A DNA stretch of 20,069 bases from Actinomycetes bacterium (GTDB lineage: Bacteria; Actinomycetota; Thermoleophilia; Solirubrobacterales; 70-9): positions 1 to 20,069 of the forward strand of contig JAEZIQ010000170.1 of NCBI GenBank assembly GCA_023436605.1, in the 5' to 3' direction. This document shows positions 6,806 to 12,818 of this stretch, one piece after another. The position numbers and the translations under genes are program-made. Below the pieces are notes generated by a model. The model was not told the DNA's origin and did no database searches. It worked only from the letters and a program-made list of their open reading frames with translations. The first letter of the stretch is position 1; the number at the start of each line of letters is the position of its first letter.

Positions 6806-7234
6806 TCAACTGCAGGTGTCGCAGTGGCCGTGGAGGGTTACTTCGTGGGTTTCGAGTTTGAAGCCTTTGCGGTGGATGTCGTGGATGGCTGCTTCGAGGG
6901 CCTGGTCCTCGAAGGGTTCGACCTTGCCGCAGTCGTCGCAGACGATGTGGTGATGGTGGTGGCCTGAGGGTTCGAGCTTCTCGTAACCCTGGGAGGAGCG
7001 GCCGAGGTCGACCTTCTGGATCAGTCCCAGCTCCTCGAGCTGCTCGATCGCCCGGTACACGGTCGCGCGGCCGACGCCCTCCAGCCGGGCGTCGATCTGG
7101 AGTGCAGTGACAGCGCAGCTGCTTTCGGCGAGCAGGTCGATCACCTGCTGGCGGGGAGCACTTTTCCGGAGGCCGGCTTCGGCGATCCGTTCTGCCGCGT
7201 GGTCGGTCCAGCTTAGAGCTCTGTGTTCGCTCAT
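6806..7234 (-). CDS. zur: Zinc uptake regulator, Fur family
   Basis: A 142-residue Fur-family repressor. The N-terminal winged helix includes SAPRQQVIDLL and the recognition-helix region GRATVYRAIEQLEELGLI (about residues 55-72). The C-terminal dimerisation domain has the metal-binding segment GHHHHHIVCDDCGKVEPFED (91-110) and two Cys pairs, C99/C102 and C138/C141, forming the structural zinc site. Specificity for zinc is inferred from the operon: its ATG overlaps the stop of the upstream permease gene (ATGA) and the operon encodes a His-rich zinc-type transporter. It would repress the operon when zinc is sufficient by binding the dyad at 10666-10680, which also makes it autoregulated. A Fur or Mur role cannot be excluded by sequence alone. 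No residue expected for function appears missing. Confidence 0.9.
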   Translation of the reverse strand: MSEHRALSWTDHAAERIAEAGLRKSAPRQQVIDLLAESSCAVTALQIDARLEGVGRATVYRAIEQLEELGLIQKVDLGRSSQGYEKLEPSGHHHHHIVCDDCGKVEPFEDQALEAAIHDIHRKGFKLETHEVTLHGHCDTCS

Positions 7235-8079
7235 GGACGGGCTCCTTCCAGTTCGTGTCCGACCCGGTCCCGGATCGCCGAGATTGCCGCAGCGACCAGG
7301 TAAACGGCGACCAGGCAGGCCACGATCGACGCTCCGGCAGCGATCCGGCCGTGGTACGACAGATAGATGCCAGCCACTCCGGAAATAATGGCGATGGCCA
7401 TGCTGAGGACGATCATCGAGCTCATCCGGCGGGTCAGGAGGCGGGACGCCGCTGCCGGGCCGACCAGGATCGCGGCGACGAGCAGGTTGCCGAGTGCCTG
7501 AACCCCGACCAGAACCGTGATCGCGACCAGGGCCAGCAGCAGGACCTGGATCAGGCCGGGGGAGAGGCCGAGTTCGCGGCCCGAGCCGCCACCGTCGAAG
7601 CCGATTGCCAGCAGGCGGTCGTGACCGAGCCAGAGGAGGGCCAGAACGCCGGCACCGAGGATTGCGGTCGCGAGAATCTGGCCAGCAGTCACCGCCAGCG
7701 GGTCGCCGAAGAGAAGTGAGCCGAGCCCGGGAGGGCTATCCGGCGAGAGCGCCATCAGAACCCCAAGGCCGAAGAGTGAAGTGACTACGACCGCGATCGC
7801 GGTGTCGGCCGTGTCACCGGAGTACCTGCCGACGGCCGCAATCAAGAGGGCGGCCAGCAGGATTCCGGCGGCCCCGCCGACCAGCAGGGGGAGACCGAGC
7901 AGGGCCGCTCCGACCAGGCCGGGGAACATGCCGTGGGCCAGTGATTCGGCGCTGTAGGAGATGCCATAGAGCACGACCCAGCACCCAATCGCGCCGCTGA
8001 CCGCTCCGAGCAGGGCGATCTCAATCAGGGCGCGGGTAGTGAATCCGTGAGTAAGGGGGTCGATCAGCCAGTCGATCAT
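7231..8079 (-). CDS. znuB: Zinc/manganese ABC transporter permease (ABC-3 family)
   Basis: A 282-residue integral membrane subunit of a metal importer. Many hydrophobic segments run through the protein, beginning with ALIEIALLGAVSGAIGCWVVLYG; the stretch SAESLAHGMFPGLVGAALLG and the late motif LGNLLVAAILVGPAAASRLLTRR are typical of the ZnuB/MntB family, the latter being the loop that contacts the ATPase. It is the second permease of the operon: the other one is fused to the binding protein (8837-10645), so the channel is probably a heterodimer. It starts at an ATG sharing one base with the ATPase stop (TGATG) and ends overlapping zur (ATGA), implying tight translational coupling. The substrate is inferred to be zinc from zur and the His-rich partners. 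Confidence 0.92.
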   Translation of the reverse strand: MIDWLIDPLTHGFTTRALIEIALLGAVSGAIGCWVVLYGISYSAESLAHGMFPGLVGAALLGLPLLVGGAAGILLAALLIAAVGRYSGDTADTAIAVVVTSLFGLGVLMALSPDSPPGLGSLLFGDPLAVTAGQILATAILGAGVLALLWLGHDRLLAIGFDGGGSGRELGLSPGLIQVLLLALVAITVLVGVQALGNLLVAAILVGPAAASRLLTRRMSSMIVLSMAIAIISGVAGIYLSYHGRIAAGASIVACLVAVYLVAAAISAIRDRVGHELEGARP

Positions 8080-8840
8080 CAGTGGTCCCCGTGGTCGTGG
8101 TGGTGATGGTGGGCCGGGAGGACGCCGAGCTGGGGCTGGCCGGGGATCTCGACGATGTGACCCCCATAAGTGGCTTCGAGGACCGGCTTGCTGATTGCGA
8201 CGGCGGGGTCACCAAAGGAGATCTGCTCGCCATTCAGGCAGAGCACGAGATCCCAGCGCTCAGCCTGCTCGACCTCGTGGGTGGCGATCATCACGGTCCG
8301 GCCGGAGGCGGCAAGGCTGTCGATCAGCGCTTCGAGTCGCCGCTCGTTCGCCGTGTCGAGACCGGTGAATGGTTCATCCATGAGCAGCAGGTCGGCATCG
8401 GCTGTCAGAGCCCGGGCGATCAGCACCCGTTGGCGCTGGCCCCCGGAGAGGTCACCGAAAGTACTGCCCGTCAGGTCTGCGAGCCCGACTTCTTCGAGGG
8501 CTTTCCGTGCCCGATTCCGCTCGGTCCGACCCGGTCGCTTCCACCAGGGGAGACGGGCCAGGGAGCCCATGGTCGCCACGTCAAGTGCCGAAACCGGGTA
8601 ATCGAGCCGGGAACGGTCGGTCTGGGCAACGGTGGCCGTCGTGGCGGCCACTTCGAGGGTGCCGTAGATCGGTGTGATCTCCCCGGTCAGGGCCCGGAAG
8701 AGGGTTGTCTTGCCACCGCCGTTCGGCCCGAGAATCCCGACCCGGGATCCGGCCGGAATCTCGAACTCCAGTCCCCGCACCGCCGGCTTCCCTTCGTAGC
8801 CGAGGGTCACATGGGCTGCCTTTACGACCGGGCCGGTCAC
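8079..8840 (-). CDS. znuC: Zinc ABC transporter ATP-binding protein with His-rich tail
   Basis: The ATPase that drives metal import at the cytoplasmic face. In its 253 residues: Walker A GPNGGGKT (38-45), Q-loop Gln73, signature LSGGQ (131-135), Walker B LLLMDEP (151-157) and H-loop His188. The GTG at 8840 is chosen because it overlaps the preceding stop (GTGA) and gives MTGPVVKAAHVTLGYEG, a standard ATPase opening; a longer in-frame start at 8924 would run well into the fusion gene and adds Arg-rich residues without family match. The protein ends in PAHHHHHDHGDH, a metal-binding tail that is unusual for this subunit and could sense or hold cytoplasmic zinc (inference). Its stop shares a base with the next permease start. 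Confidence 0.93.
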   Translation of the reverse strand: MTGPVVKAAHVTLGYEGKPAVRGLEFEIPAGSRVGILGPNGGGKTTLFRALTGEITPIYGTLEVAATTATVAQTDRSRLDYPVSALDVATMGSLARLPWWKRPGRTERNRARKALEEVGLADLTGSTFGDLSGGQRQRVLIARALTADADLLLMDEPFTGLDTANERRLEALIDSLAASGRTVMIATHEVEQAERWDLVLCLNGEQISFGDPAVAISKPVLEATYGGHIVEIPGQPQLGVLPAHHHHHDHGDH

Positions 8841-10645
8841 TGATTCCCTCCAAAGCAGCCCTGGTCGGATCCGGTGATGCCCGACACGACGGCGTCTACA
8901 TTTGACTTGAGCGCGCCCAGCCACGACTCGCCCGCTGAGCCTTCCGGCCCGAGCGTGTCGCCGTACAGGGAGCTCCCGACAACCGCCCCCGTGTCTTCCG
9001 CCAGGGCGTCGGTAAGCGCGTCCGAGACAGATTCCTCGGGGAAGATCGCGTTGACTTTCTCGTCCCGGATGGTTTCTTCGAGATCGGCCAGGTCACCGGC
9101 CGAAGGCTGCGCTTCGGTGGTCAGGGCAGGGATCACGGTGCCGACCGATTCGATCCCGAACCGGTTGGTGAAGTAGCTGAACGCATCGTGGTCGGTGACG
9201 ATCTTGCGCTCTGCGACCGGAATCCGGTTGAGACAGGTCCGGGCTGCGGCGGTCAGGTCGCGGATCTGGTCGCGGAACCTTCGTGTGCGCTCCTCGTAAT
9301 AGGTGGCGGCACCCGGGTTCTCCTCACTCATGGCCAGTTCGATCCGGGTCGAGGCGAAAGCGACGTTTACCGGGTCCTGCCACCAGTGGGGGTCGAACTC
9401 CTCGCCCTCGTGATCGTGCTCCTCACCCTCGTGATCGTGCTCCTCACCCTCGTGGGAATGATCATCGTCGCCGTAAAGACGCACCGGCAGATCCTCGCTC
9501 AGGTCAATCACTCTGGCGGAGGATCCGCTGTCCTCGATCAACTGGTCGGTCCACTGGTCGAGGTGCCCGCCGCTGCGGAATATGAGGTCGGCTTCGGCCA
9601 CGGCCTTCACGTCGGAAGGCCGGGGTTCGTAGTCATGCGGATCGGCGTTGGGCTTGAGGATGGTGGTCAGGTCGACCTTTCCGCCGCCGACCTCCTCGAC
9701 CAGGTTGCCGACCTGCGTGGTCGTCGCAGCCACGGTTGGGCCATCGCCACCAGAGCTCTCCTTGCCGCAACCGGCGGTGAAGCCGATCAGCGCCAGGAGC
9801 GCTGCGGCGACGGCGACAGGTCTAAGTACGCCCCGGCGAGACAGGGACTTGAGCCCGAGGGCGATCAGGAATACGGCCCCGCTGGTCACTGCGATGGTGG
9901 CACCCGGAGGGGCGTTCGTCTCGACCGAGAGCCAGATTCCGAACACTCCCTCCAACACGACGAGGGCGACCGAGACGGCCTGCAGGTGCAGGAGGCGAGA
10001 GGTAAACAGGCGGGCGGTGGCCGCCGGGACGACGATCAGGGTTGAGACCAGGAGCGCTCCCACCGCGCCGAGGGTGGCGATCACAGTGGCGCCGACCACA
10101 GCGAGAAGTGCGGCGTCGAAGAGGAACGATCCAGAGCGAAGGGAGCTTGCGCCGTCGTCGAAGCCGCGGCTCAACCAGTGGCGTCCGAAGAAGAACGAAG
10201 ATGCGACGGCGAGCACGGCAACACCGCCGGCCAGTCCCAGGTCAACCCCGTCAATCGCCAGTAAGGAGCCGAAGAGCAGAGTGTCGACGTTGGCGCCGGA
10301 GGCGAAGACGTCGCTTGCCAGGATCACGCCGGCGGCCAGGCAGGCGGCCAGGGCCAGGGCCGTGACGCTGTCGGTGCCGGCTCTTTTCGAACGACCGAGG
10401 AGAACGGCCAGAACCGTGAACAGGGCCGCGGCACCGAAAGCACCGAGTGCCGCGGCGAACCCGAGGCCGTCGGCGAGTACCAGCCCGGGAAAAGTGGCAG
10501 TCCCGACGGCATGGGAGTGGAAGGCGAGTCCACGCAGGACCACCCAGGAGCCGATCAGTCCACAGGGCACCGCCAGGAGCAGAATCTCGGCCAGGCCGTT
10601 CTGAACGAAGGGGAGGGAAAAAGTTTCGAGCACGGCAGCGACCAT
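8837..10645 (-). CDS. Fusion of ABC-3 metal permease and ZnuA-type zinc-binding lipoprotein
   Basis: One 602-residue open frame joins two subunits normally made separately. Residues 1 to about 268 are a ZnuB-like permease (SWVVLRGLAFHSHAVGTATFPGL near 33-55; GALLVSTLIVVPAATARLFTSR near 196-217). Residues 269-293 look like an intact lipoprotein signal: basic KSLSRRGVLR, a hydrophobic stretch, then FTAGC with the lipobox Cys at 293. Residues 300-602 are a cluster A-I binding protein with ligands His337 (PHDYEP), His420 (DPHWW), His486 (DHDAFSYF) and an acidic group at FPEES (536-540). A His/Glu-rich loop (396-417, repeats of HEGEEHD) precedes His420, typical of zinc-specific ZnuA. No stop or clear internal ribosome site separates the halves. 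It is the first gene of the operon and overlaps znuC (GTGA). Confidence 0.9.
   Translation of the reverse strand: MVAAVLETFSLPFVQNGLAEILLLAVPCGLIGSWVVLRGLAFHSHAVGTATFPGLVLADGLGFAAALGAFGAAALFTVLAVLLGRSKRAGTDSVTALALAACLAAGVILASDVFASGANVDTLLFGSLLAIDGVDLGLAGGVAVLAVASSFFFGRHWLSRGFDDGASSLRSGSFLFDAALLAVVGATVIATLGAVGALLVSTLIVVPAATARLFTSRLLHLQAVSVALVVLEGVFGIWLSVETNAPPGATIAVTSGAVFLIALGLKSLSRRGVLRPVAVAAALLALIGFTAGCGKESSGGDGPTVAATTTQVGNLVEEVGGGKVDLTTILKPNADPHDYEPRPSDVKAVAEADLIFRSGGHLDQWTDQLIEDSGSSARVIDLSEDLPVRLYGDDDHSHEGEEHDHEGEEHDHEGEEFDPHWWQDPVNVAFASTRIELAMSEENPGAATYYEERTRRFRDQIRDLTAAARTCLNRIPVAERKIVTDHDAFSYFTNRFGIESVGTVIPALTTEAQPSAGDLADLEETIRDEKVNAIFPEESVSDALTDALAEDTGAVVGSSLYGDTLGPEGSAGESWLGALKSNVDAVVSGITGSDQGCFGGNQ
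9400..9462 (-). repeat. 21-bp in-frame tandem repeat encoding the His-rich loop
   Basis: Three 21-base units (9400-9420, 9421-9441, 9442-9462) encode the EEHDHEG-type repeats of the zinc-binding loop. The first two differ at one base and the third diverges in its last part. In-frame repeats of this kind expand and contract easily, so loop length probably varies between strains. Confidence 0.85.
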
Positions 10646-10650
10646 GCCCG

Positions 10651-10656
10651 CTTTAT
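10651..10656 (-). promoter_or_regulatory. Likely -10 box of the zinc operon (leaderless)
   Basis: On the minus strand TATAAA lies six bases before the ATG at 10645. That spacing would place the transcription start at or next to the A of the start codon, which gives the leaderless mRNA common in actinobacteria, and no Shine-Dalgarno is present. The expected -35 position, 17 bases further up (TGAGAC), falls inside the putative Zur box. Confidence 0.5.
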
Positions 10657-10665
10657 ATCAATAAC

Positions 10666-10680
10666 TGAGAATAAGTCTCA
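10666..10680. promoter_or_regulatory. Fur/Zur-type operator
   Basis: TGAGAATAAGTCTCA is a 7-1-7 inverted repeat with six of seven positions symmetric, the layout of Fur-family boxes (actinobacterial Zur sites resemble TGAnAATnATTnTCA). Flanking bases extend the dyad to CTGAGA and TCTCAG. It covers the -35/spacer region of the zinc operon promoter and ends 20 bases before the ATG, so a bound repressor would block polymerase. Confidence 0.75.
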
Positions 10681-10703
10681 GTATCGGTTTGGACGAGGGC
10701 GAA

Positions 10704-11939
10704 TCAGCTGTAGCGGTCCCAGGCCTTCAGAGCCGGCGTGGGGTTGAGGAAAGTACCGCCCTGATACCAGCCCGGAGCCGACCAGATCTCGAAATGGAGG
10801 TGGCAGGCGCTGCTGGCGCCGGTGGTGCCGACTTGGCCGATCAACTGGCCGGTCTTGACGCGCGTACCTACTTTCAGCGGTGAACGCCGAGGCATATGCA
10901 TGTAGACGTGGCTCTTGCCGTTCGTGCCCAGGGTGTTGATCACGATGTAGTTGCCGGCTCCGCCCGCCTGGTAGTCGTTGTAGTAGACGACCCCGGCCCG
11001 GGCGGCGCGGAGCGGAACTCCGCAGTTCGCCAGCACATCCTGGCCCTGGTGGGTGTGGCCGGAGCGCGGTGCGCCGATGCTGTCGCCGTAAGAGTGGGCC
11101 CCTCGGACCGGAAACATGAAGCCGTACATGCGGAAGCCGAAGGGGTCGGTCACGGCGCCGCTGCGGGCGCGGGCGGCCCGGGCAGCCTTGCGCCGCTTCT
11201 GCTTGAGCCGGGTCGATAGCGATGCGGCGGTTCCGTCGTTGCCCCTGACCACGAAGCGGTAGCTGCCGTTGGGTGCGCTCTTGTTCTGGGCGACGAGTCC
11301 ACTCCAGCCAACCTTCTGGCTGGAACCCGTGGGAACGTCGTTGAGGAAGCGGCTGCGAACCACGTCGCCGCTCGAATTCACCACGTCGACACGAAGGTTG
11401 ACCCGGGGGGTAGAGGCATTGACGATGAAGCTAAGGACGGGACGGCGCATGCCGTACTGGTACGCCTTCTGGGGTGAAGTGCTGGCGTCGGTGATGGTCA
11501 GCTTGCCGGCCTGGACGAATTCCCGGGCACCGATCGTGAGGATCTGGCTGGAAGGTTCTGAAACCGCATTACTGCTGGAGACCACGCGAACCCGACCCGA
11601 GAGGGCGCCCTCAGGAACGGTCGCTTCGACCCTGGACTCGTTGACCAGGTCCGGCTTGACCCTGATGTTCTTCTTCTCGCCCCGGAAAGCGACGTAAGCC
11701 ACGGACAGCATTTCGGTGCCGGTGATCTGAACCGAACCGCCGATCGATACCTCTCGGATCTTGGAGCAGCCGGACAGGCAGATCACGTCAGAGACCTTCG
11801 GGACATCGGGGATCAACAGTCCACCGCCGCTGCTGACAGCGCCGCTTGCGGATGTAGAGCTAAACGCCACCGGGACCAGGCTGGCAAGAACTGCCAGGAA
11901 GGCGGCAAGCGCGAAAGGTTTTGATCGTCTCGGCTTCAA
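10704..11939 (-). CDS. Secreted M23-family peptidoglycan endopeptidase
   Basis: A 411-residue exported zinc metallopeptidase of the lysostaphin/LytM class that cuts peptidoglycan cross-bridges. Residues 1-35 are a signal peptide (KPRRSK then a hydrophobic core). Residues about 50-138 look like an IPT/TIG immunoglobulin-like domain, and about 145-240 like a FlgD-type Ig fold (VNLRVDVVNSSGDVVRS, PNGSYRFVV). A basic linker (246-259) leads to the catalytic domain: HQGQD gives ligands His297 and Asp301, HLH gives His380 and His382, and His348 (YMHM) is the usual additional catalytic His. All are present, so it should be active. The TTG at 11939 is the only start that leaves a proper signal peptide, but it sits one base after the closing stem of the riboswitch. 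The 58 bases to the zinc operon contain no visible terminator. Confidence 0.93.
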   Translation of the reverse strand: MKPRRSKPFALAAFLAVLASLVPVAFSSTSASGAVSSGGGLLIPDVPKVSDVICLSGCSKIREVSIGGSVQITGTEMLSVAYVAFRGEKKNIRVKPDLVNESRVEATVPEGALSGRVRVVSSSNAVSEPSSQILTIGAREFVQAGKLTITDASTSPQKAYQYGMRRPVLSFIVNASTPRVNLRVDVVNSSGDVVRSRFLNDVPTGSSQKVGWSGLVAQNKSAPNGSYRFVVRGNDGTAASLSTRLKQKRRKAARAARARSGAVTDPFGFRMYGFMFPVRGAHSYGDSIGAPRSGHTHQGQDVLANCGVPLRAARAGVVYYNDYQAGGAGNYIVINTLGTNGKSHVYMHMPRRSPLKVGTRVKTGQLIGQVGTTGASSACHLHFEIWSAPGWYQGGTFLNPTPALKAWDRYS

Positions 11940-11940
11940 T

Positions 11941-12078
11941 CTCTTTCCAGGCGCCTGCGGAGTTAGCTGGCGGGCTCGCGCTGAAAGAGTTGCGCTACGA
12001 AGCGGTGCTTGCCTTCGATTCGCCCCTGGGGAAAGGTTCCCCGTTGGTTCCTCCGCCTCTCTCCTCGGCAGGAAAGAG
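11941..12078 (-). ncRNA. c-di-AMP riboswitch (ydaO/yuaA class)
   Basis: Read on the minus strand, CTCTTTCC (12078-12071) and GGAAAGAG (11948-11941) form a perfect 8-bp closing stem P1. Between them are segments I recognise from the ydaO class: GGAGGAACCAACGGGGAACC, then AGGGGCGAATCG, and near the 3' end CCCGCCAGCTAACTCCGCAGG, the most conserved block. The size (138 nt) fits. This class commonly precedes wall hydrolase genes in actinobacteria and usually turns them off when c-di-AMP is high. Here the 3' strand of P1 ends one base before the TTG start, so ligand-stabilised P1 would mask the ribosome entry site, suggesting translational control rather than a terminator. Confidence 0.9.
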
Positions 12079-12098
12079 TTCGGCTATTGCTGAAGGGC

Positions 12099-12104
12099 AG
12101 TATA
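12099..12104 (-). promoter_or_regulatory. -10 box of the riboswitch-peptidase transcript
   Basis: TATACT on the minus strand lies 20 bases upstream of the riboswitch P1 stem, so transcription starting about seven bases further on would give an RNA whose 5' end just precedes the aptamer. No good -35 box was found, which is common for actinobacterial housekeeping promoters. Confidence 0.5.
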
Positions 12105-12243
12105 AGCAAACGCTAAGACACAAAGTGTGATCCCCATCCACCCTGGCCAGGCACAAATGCAGGCCCGCCCAACCCGGGGAAGCTCTTCCTTTCCCAGGCT
12201 GAGCTCGTACATTTCTCCGGCAGAGCCCTTCCAACGATCAATT

Positions 12244-12299
12244 GGTTCAAGCGGGAGGCCGGTTGAAACGGGAGGGCCGGCGAAGACCGGCCCAACTGC
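12244..12299 (+). repeat. Hairpin repeat copy 3, upstream of rplM
   Basis: The first unit is GGTTCAAGCGGGAGGCCGG (12244-12262); the second begins GGTTGAAACGGGAGG (from 12261). The stem GGGCCGG (12274-12280) pairs with CCGGCCC (12287-12293) around CGAAGA, and CAACTGC closes the element. It matches copy 1 at 31 of 37 aligned columns over the second unit and arm. Where copy 1 has a C-G pair as second stem pair, this copy has G-C, so pairing is kept although both bases changed. Confidence 0.8.
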
Positions 12300-12318
12300 A
12301 CATGTTTCGCGCGTTCCG

Positions 12319-12324
12319 TATGAT
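12319..12324 (+). promoter_or_regulatory. Possible -10 box for rplM-rpsI
   Basis: TATGAT is a good -10 match about 50 bases before the rplM ATG; a weak -35 candidate (CTGCAC region) stands at a plausible distance. It lies just downstream of hairpin repeat copy 3. No autoregulatory ribosomal-protein leader could be identified with confidence. Confidence 0.4.
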
Positions 12325-12372
12325 GCCGTGTCCGCGCAATGGCGGCACCTCGCCGTCTCGCGCCCTTTTGCC

Positions 12373-12807
12373 ATGAAGACTCACGTAGCCACTCCCACTA
12401 ATCGCCAGAGAGACTGGTACATCGTCGACGCCGAAGGACAGACCCTCGGCCGCCTCGCGACCCAGCTCGCAGACACGCTGCGCGGCAAGCGCAAGCCCGA
12501 CTACACGCCGCACATCGATACCGGCGATTTCGTCGTTGTGATCAACGCCGAAAAGATCAAGGTCACTGGCGACAAGCTGAACCAGAAGATTTACTGGCGT
12601 CACAGTGGCTTCCCGGGTGGCATCAAGTCCCGCACTCTCGGCGAGATGCTCGAGAAGCAGCCGGAGGAAGTTATCCGCAAGGCCGTCAAGGGCATGATGC
12701 CGCGCAACAAGCTCTCCCGGCAGCAGCTGCTGAAGCTGAAGGTCTGCGCCGGTCCCGAGCATCCTCACCAGGCCCAGCAGCCGAAGCCCTTGGAAATCCA
12801 GAACTGA
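12373..12807 (+). CDS. rplM: 50S ribosomal protein L13
   Basis: A 144-residue large-subunit protein that binds 23S rRNA early in assembly. It shows the family opening RDWYIVDAEGQTLGRLATQLADTLRGKRKPDYTPHIDTGDFVVVINAEKI, then KIYWRHSGFPGGIKS and VIRKAVKGMMPRNKLSRQQLLKLKV, and the C-terminal YAGxxHPHxAQ-type motif appears as CAGPEHPHQAQQPKPL. The ATG at 12373 gives the usual length (about 140-147); longer in-frame starts are rejected because they add over 80 residues unlike L13. No Shine-Dalgarno is evident. It leads the conserved rplM-rpsI pair, 11 bases before rpsI. Confidence 0.97.
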   Translation: MKTHVATPTNRQRDWYIVDAEGQTLGRLATQLADTLRGKRKPDYTPHIDTGDFVVVINAEKIKVTGDKLNQKIYWRHSGFPGGIKSRTLGEMLEKQPEEVIRKAVKGMMPRNKLSRQQLLKLKVCAGPEHPHQAQQPKPLEIQN

Positions 12808-12818
12808 GCTAGACGAAC

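Larger units (their letters stand above)
11940..12372. other. 433-base divergent intergenic region
   Basis: The left third is the c-di-AMP riboswitch and its promoter (minus strand). From 12105 to 12243 I see nothing I can assign: no family-like reading frame and no strong dyad. The right part holds a hairpin repeat (12244-12299) and a candidate rplM promoter. Open frames that extend rplM upstream through this region start far from any ribosome site and encode residues without family character. Confidence 0.6.

Noticed and set aside
8841..8924. Longer start for the znuC ATPase
   Set aside because: It would extend deep into the preceding gene and add an Arg-rich stretch not found in the family, whereas the GTG at 8840 gives a normal N-terminus and a 4-base overlap.
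9188..10604. Plus-strand open frames within the permease/receptor fusion gene
   Set aside because: The minus-strand frame encodes recognisable permease and ZnuA motifs; the plus-strand translations are shadows.
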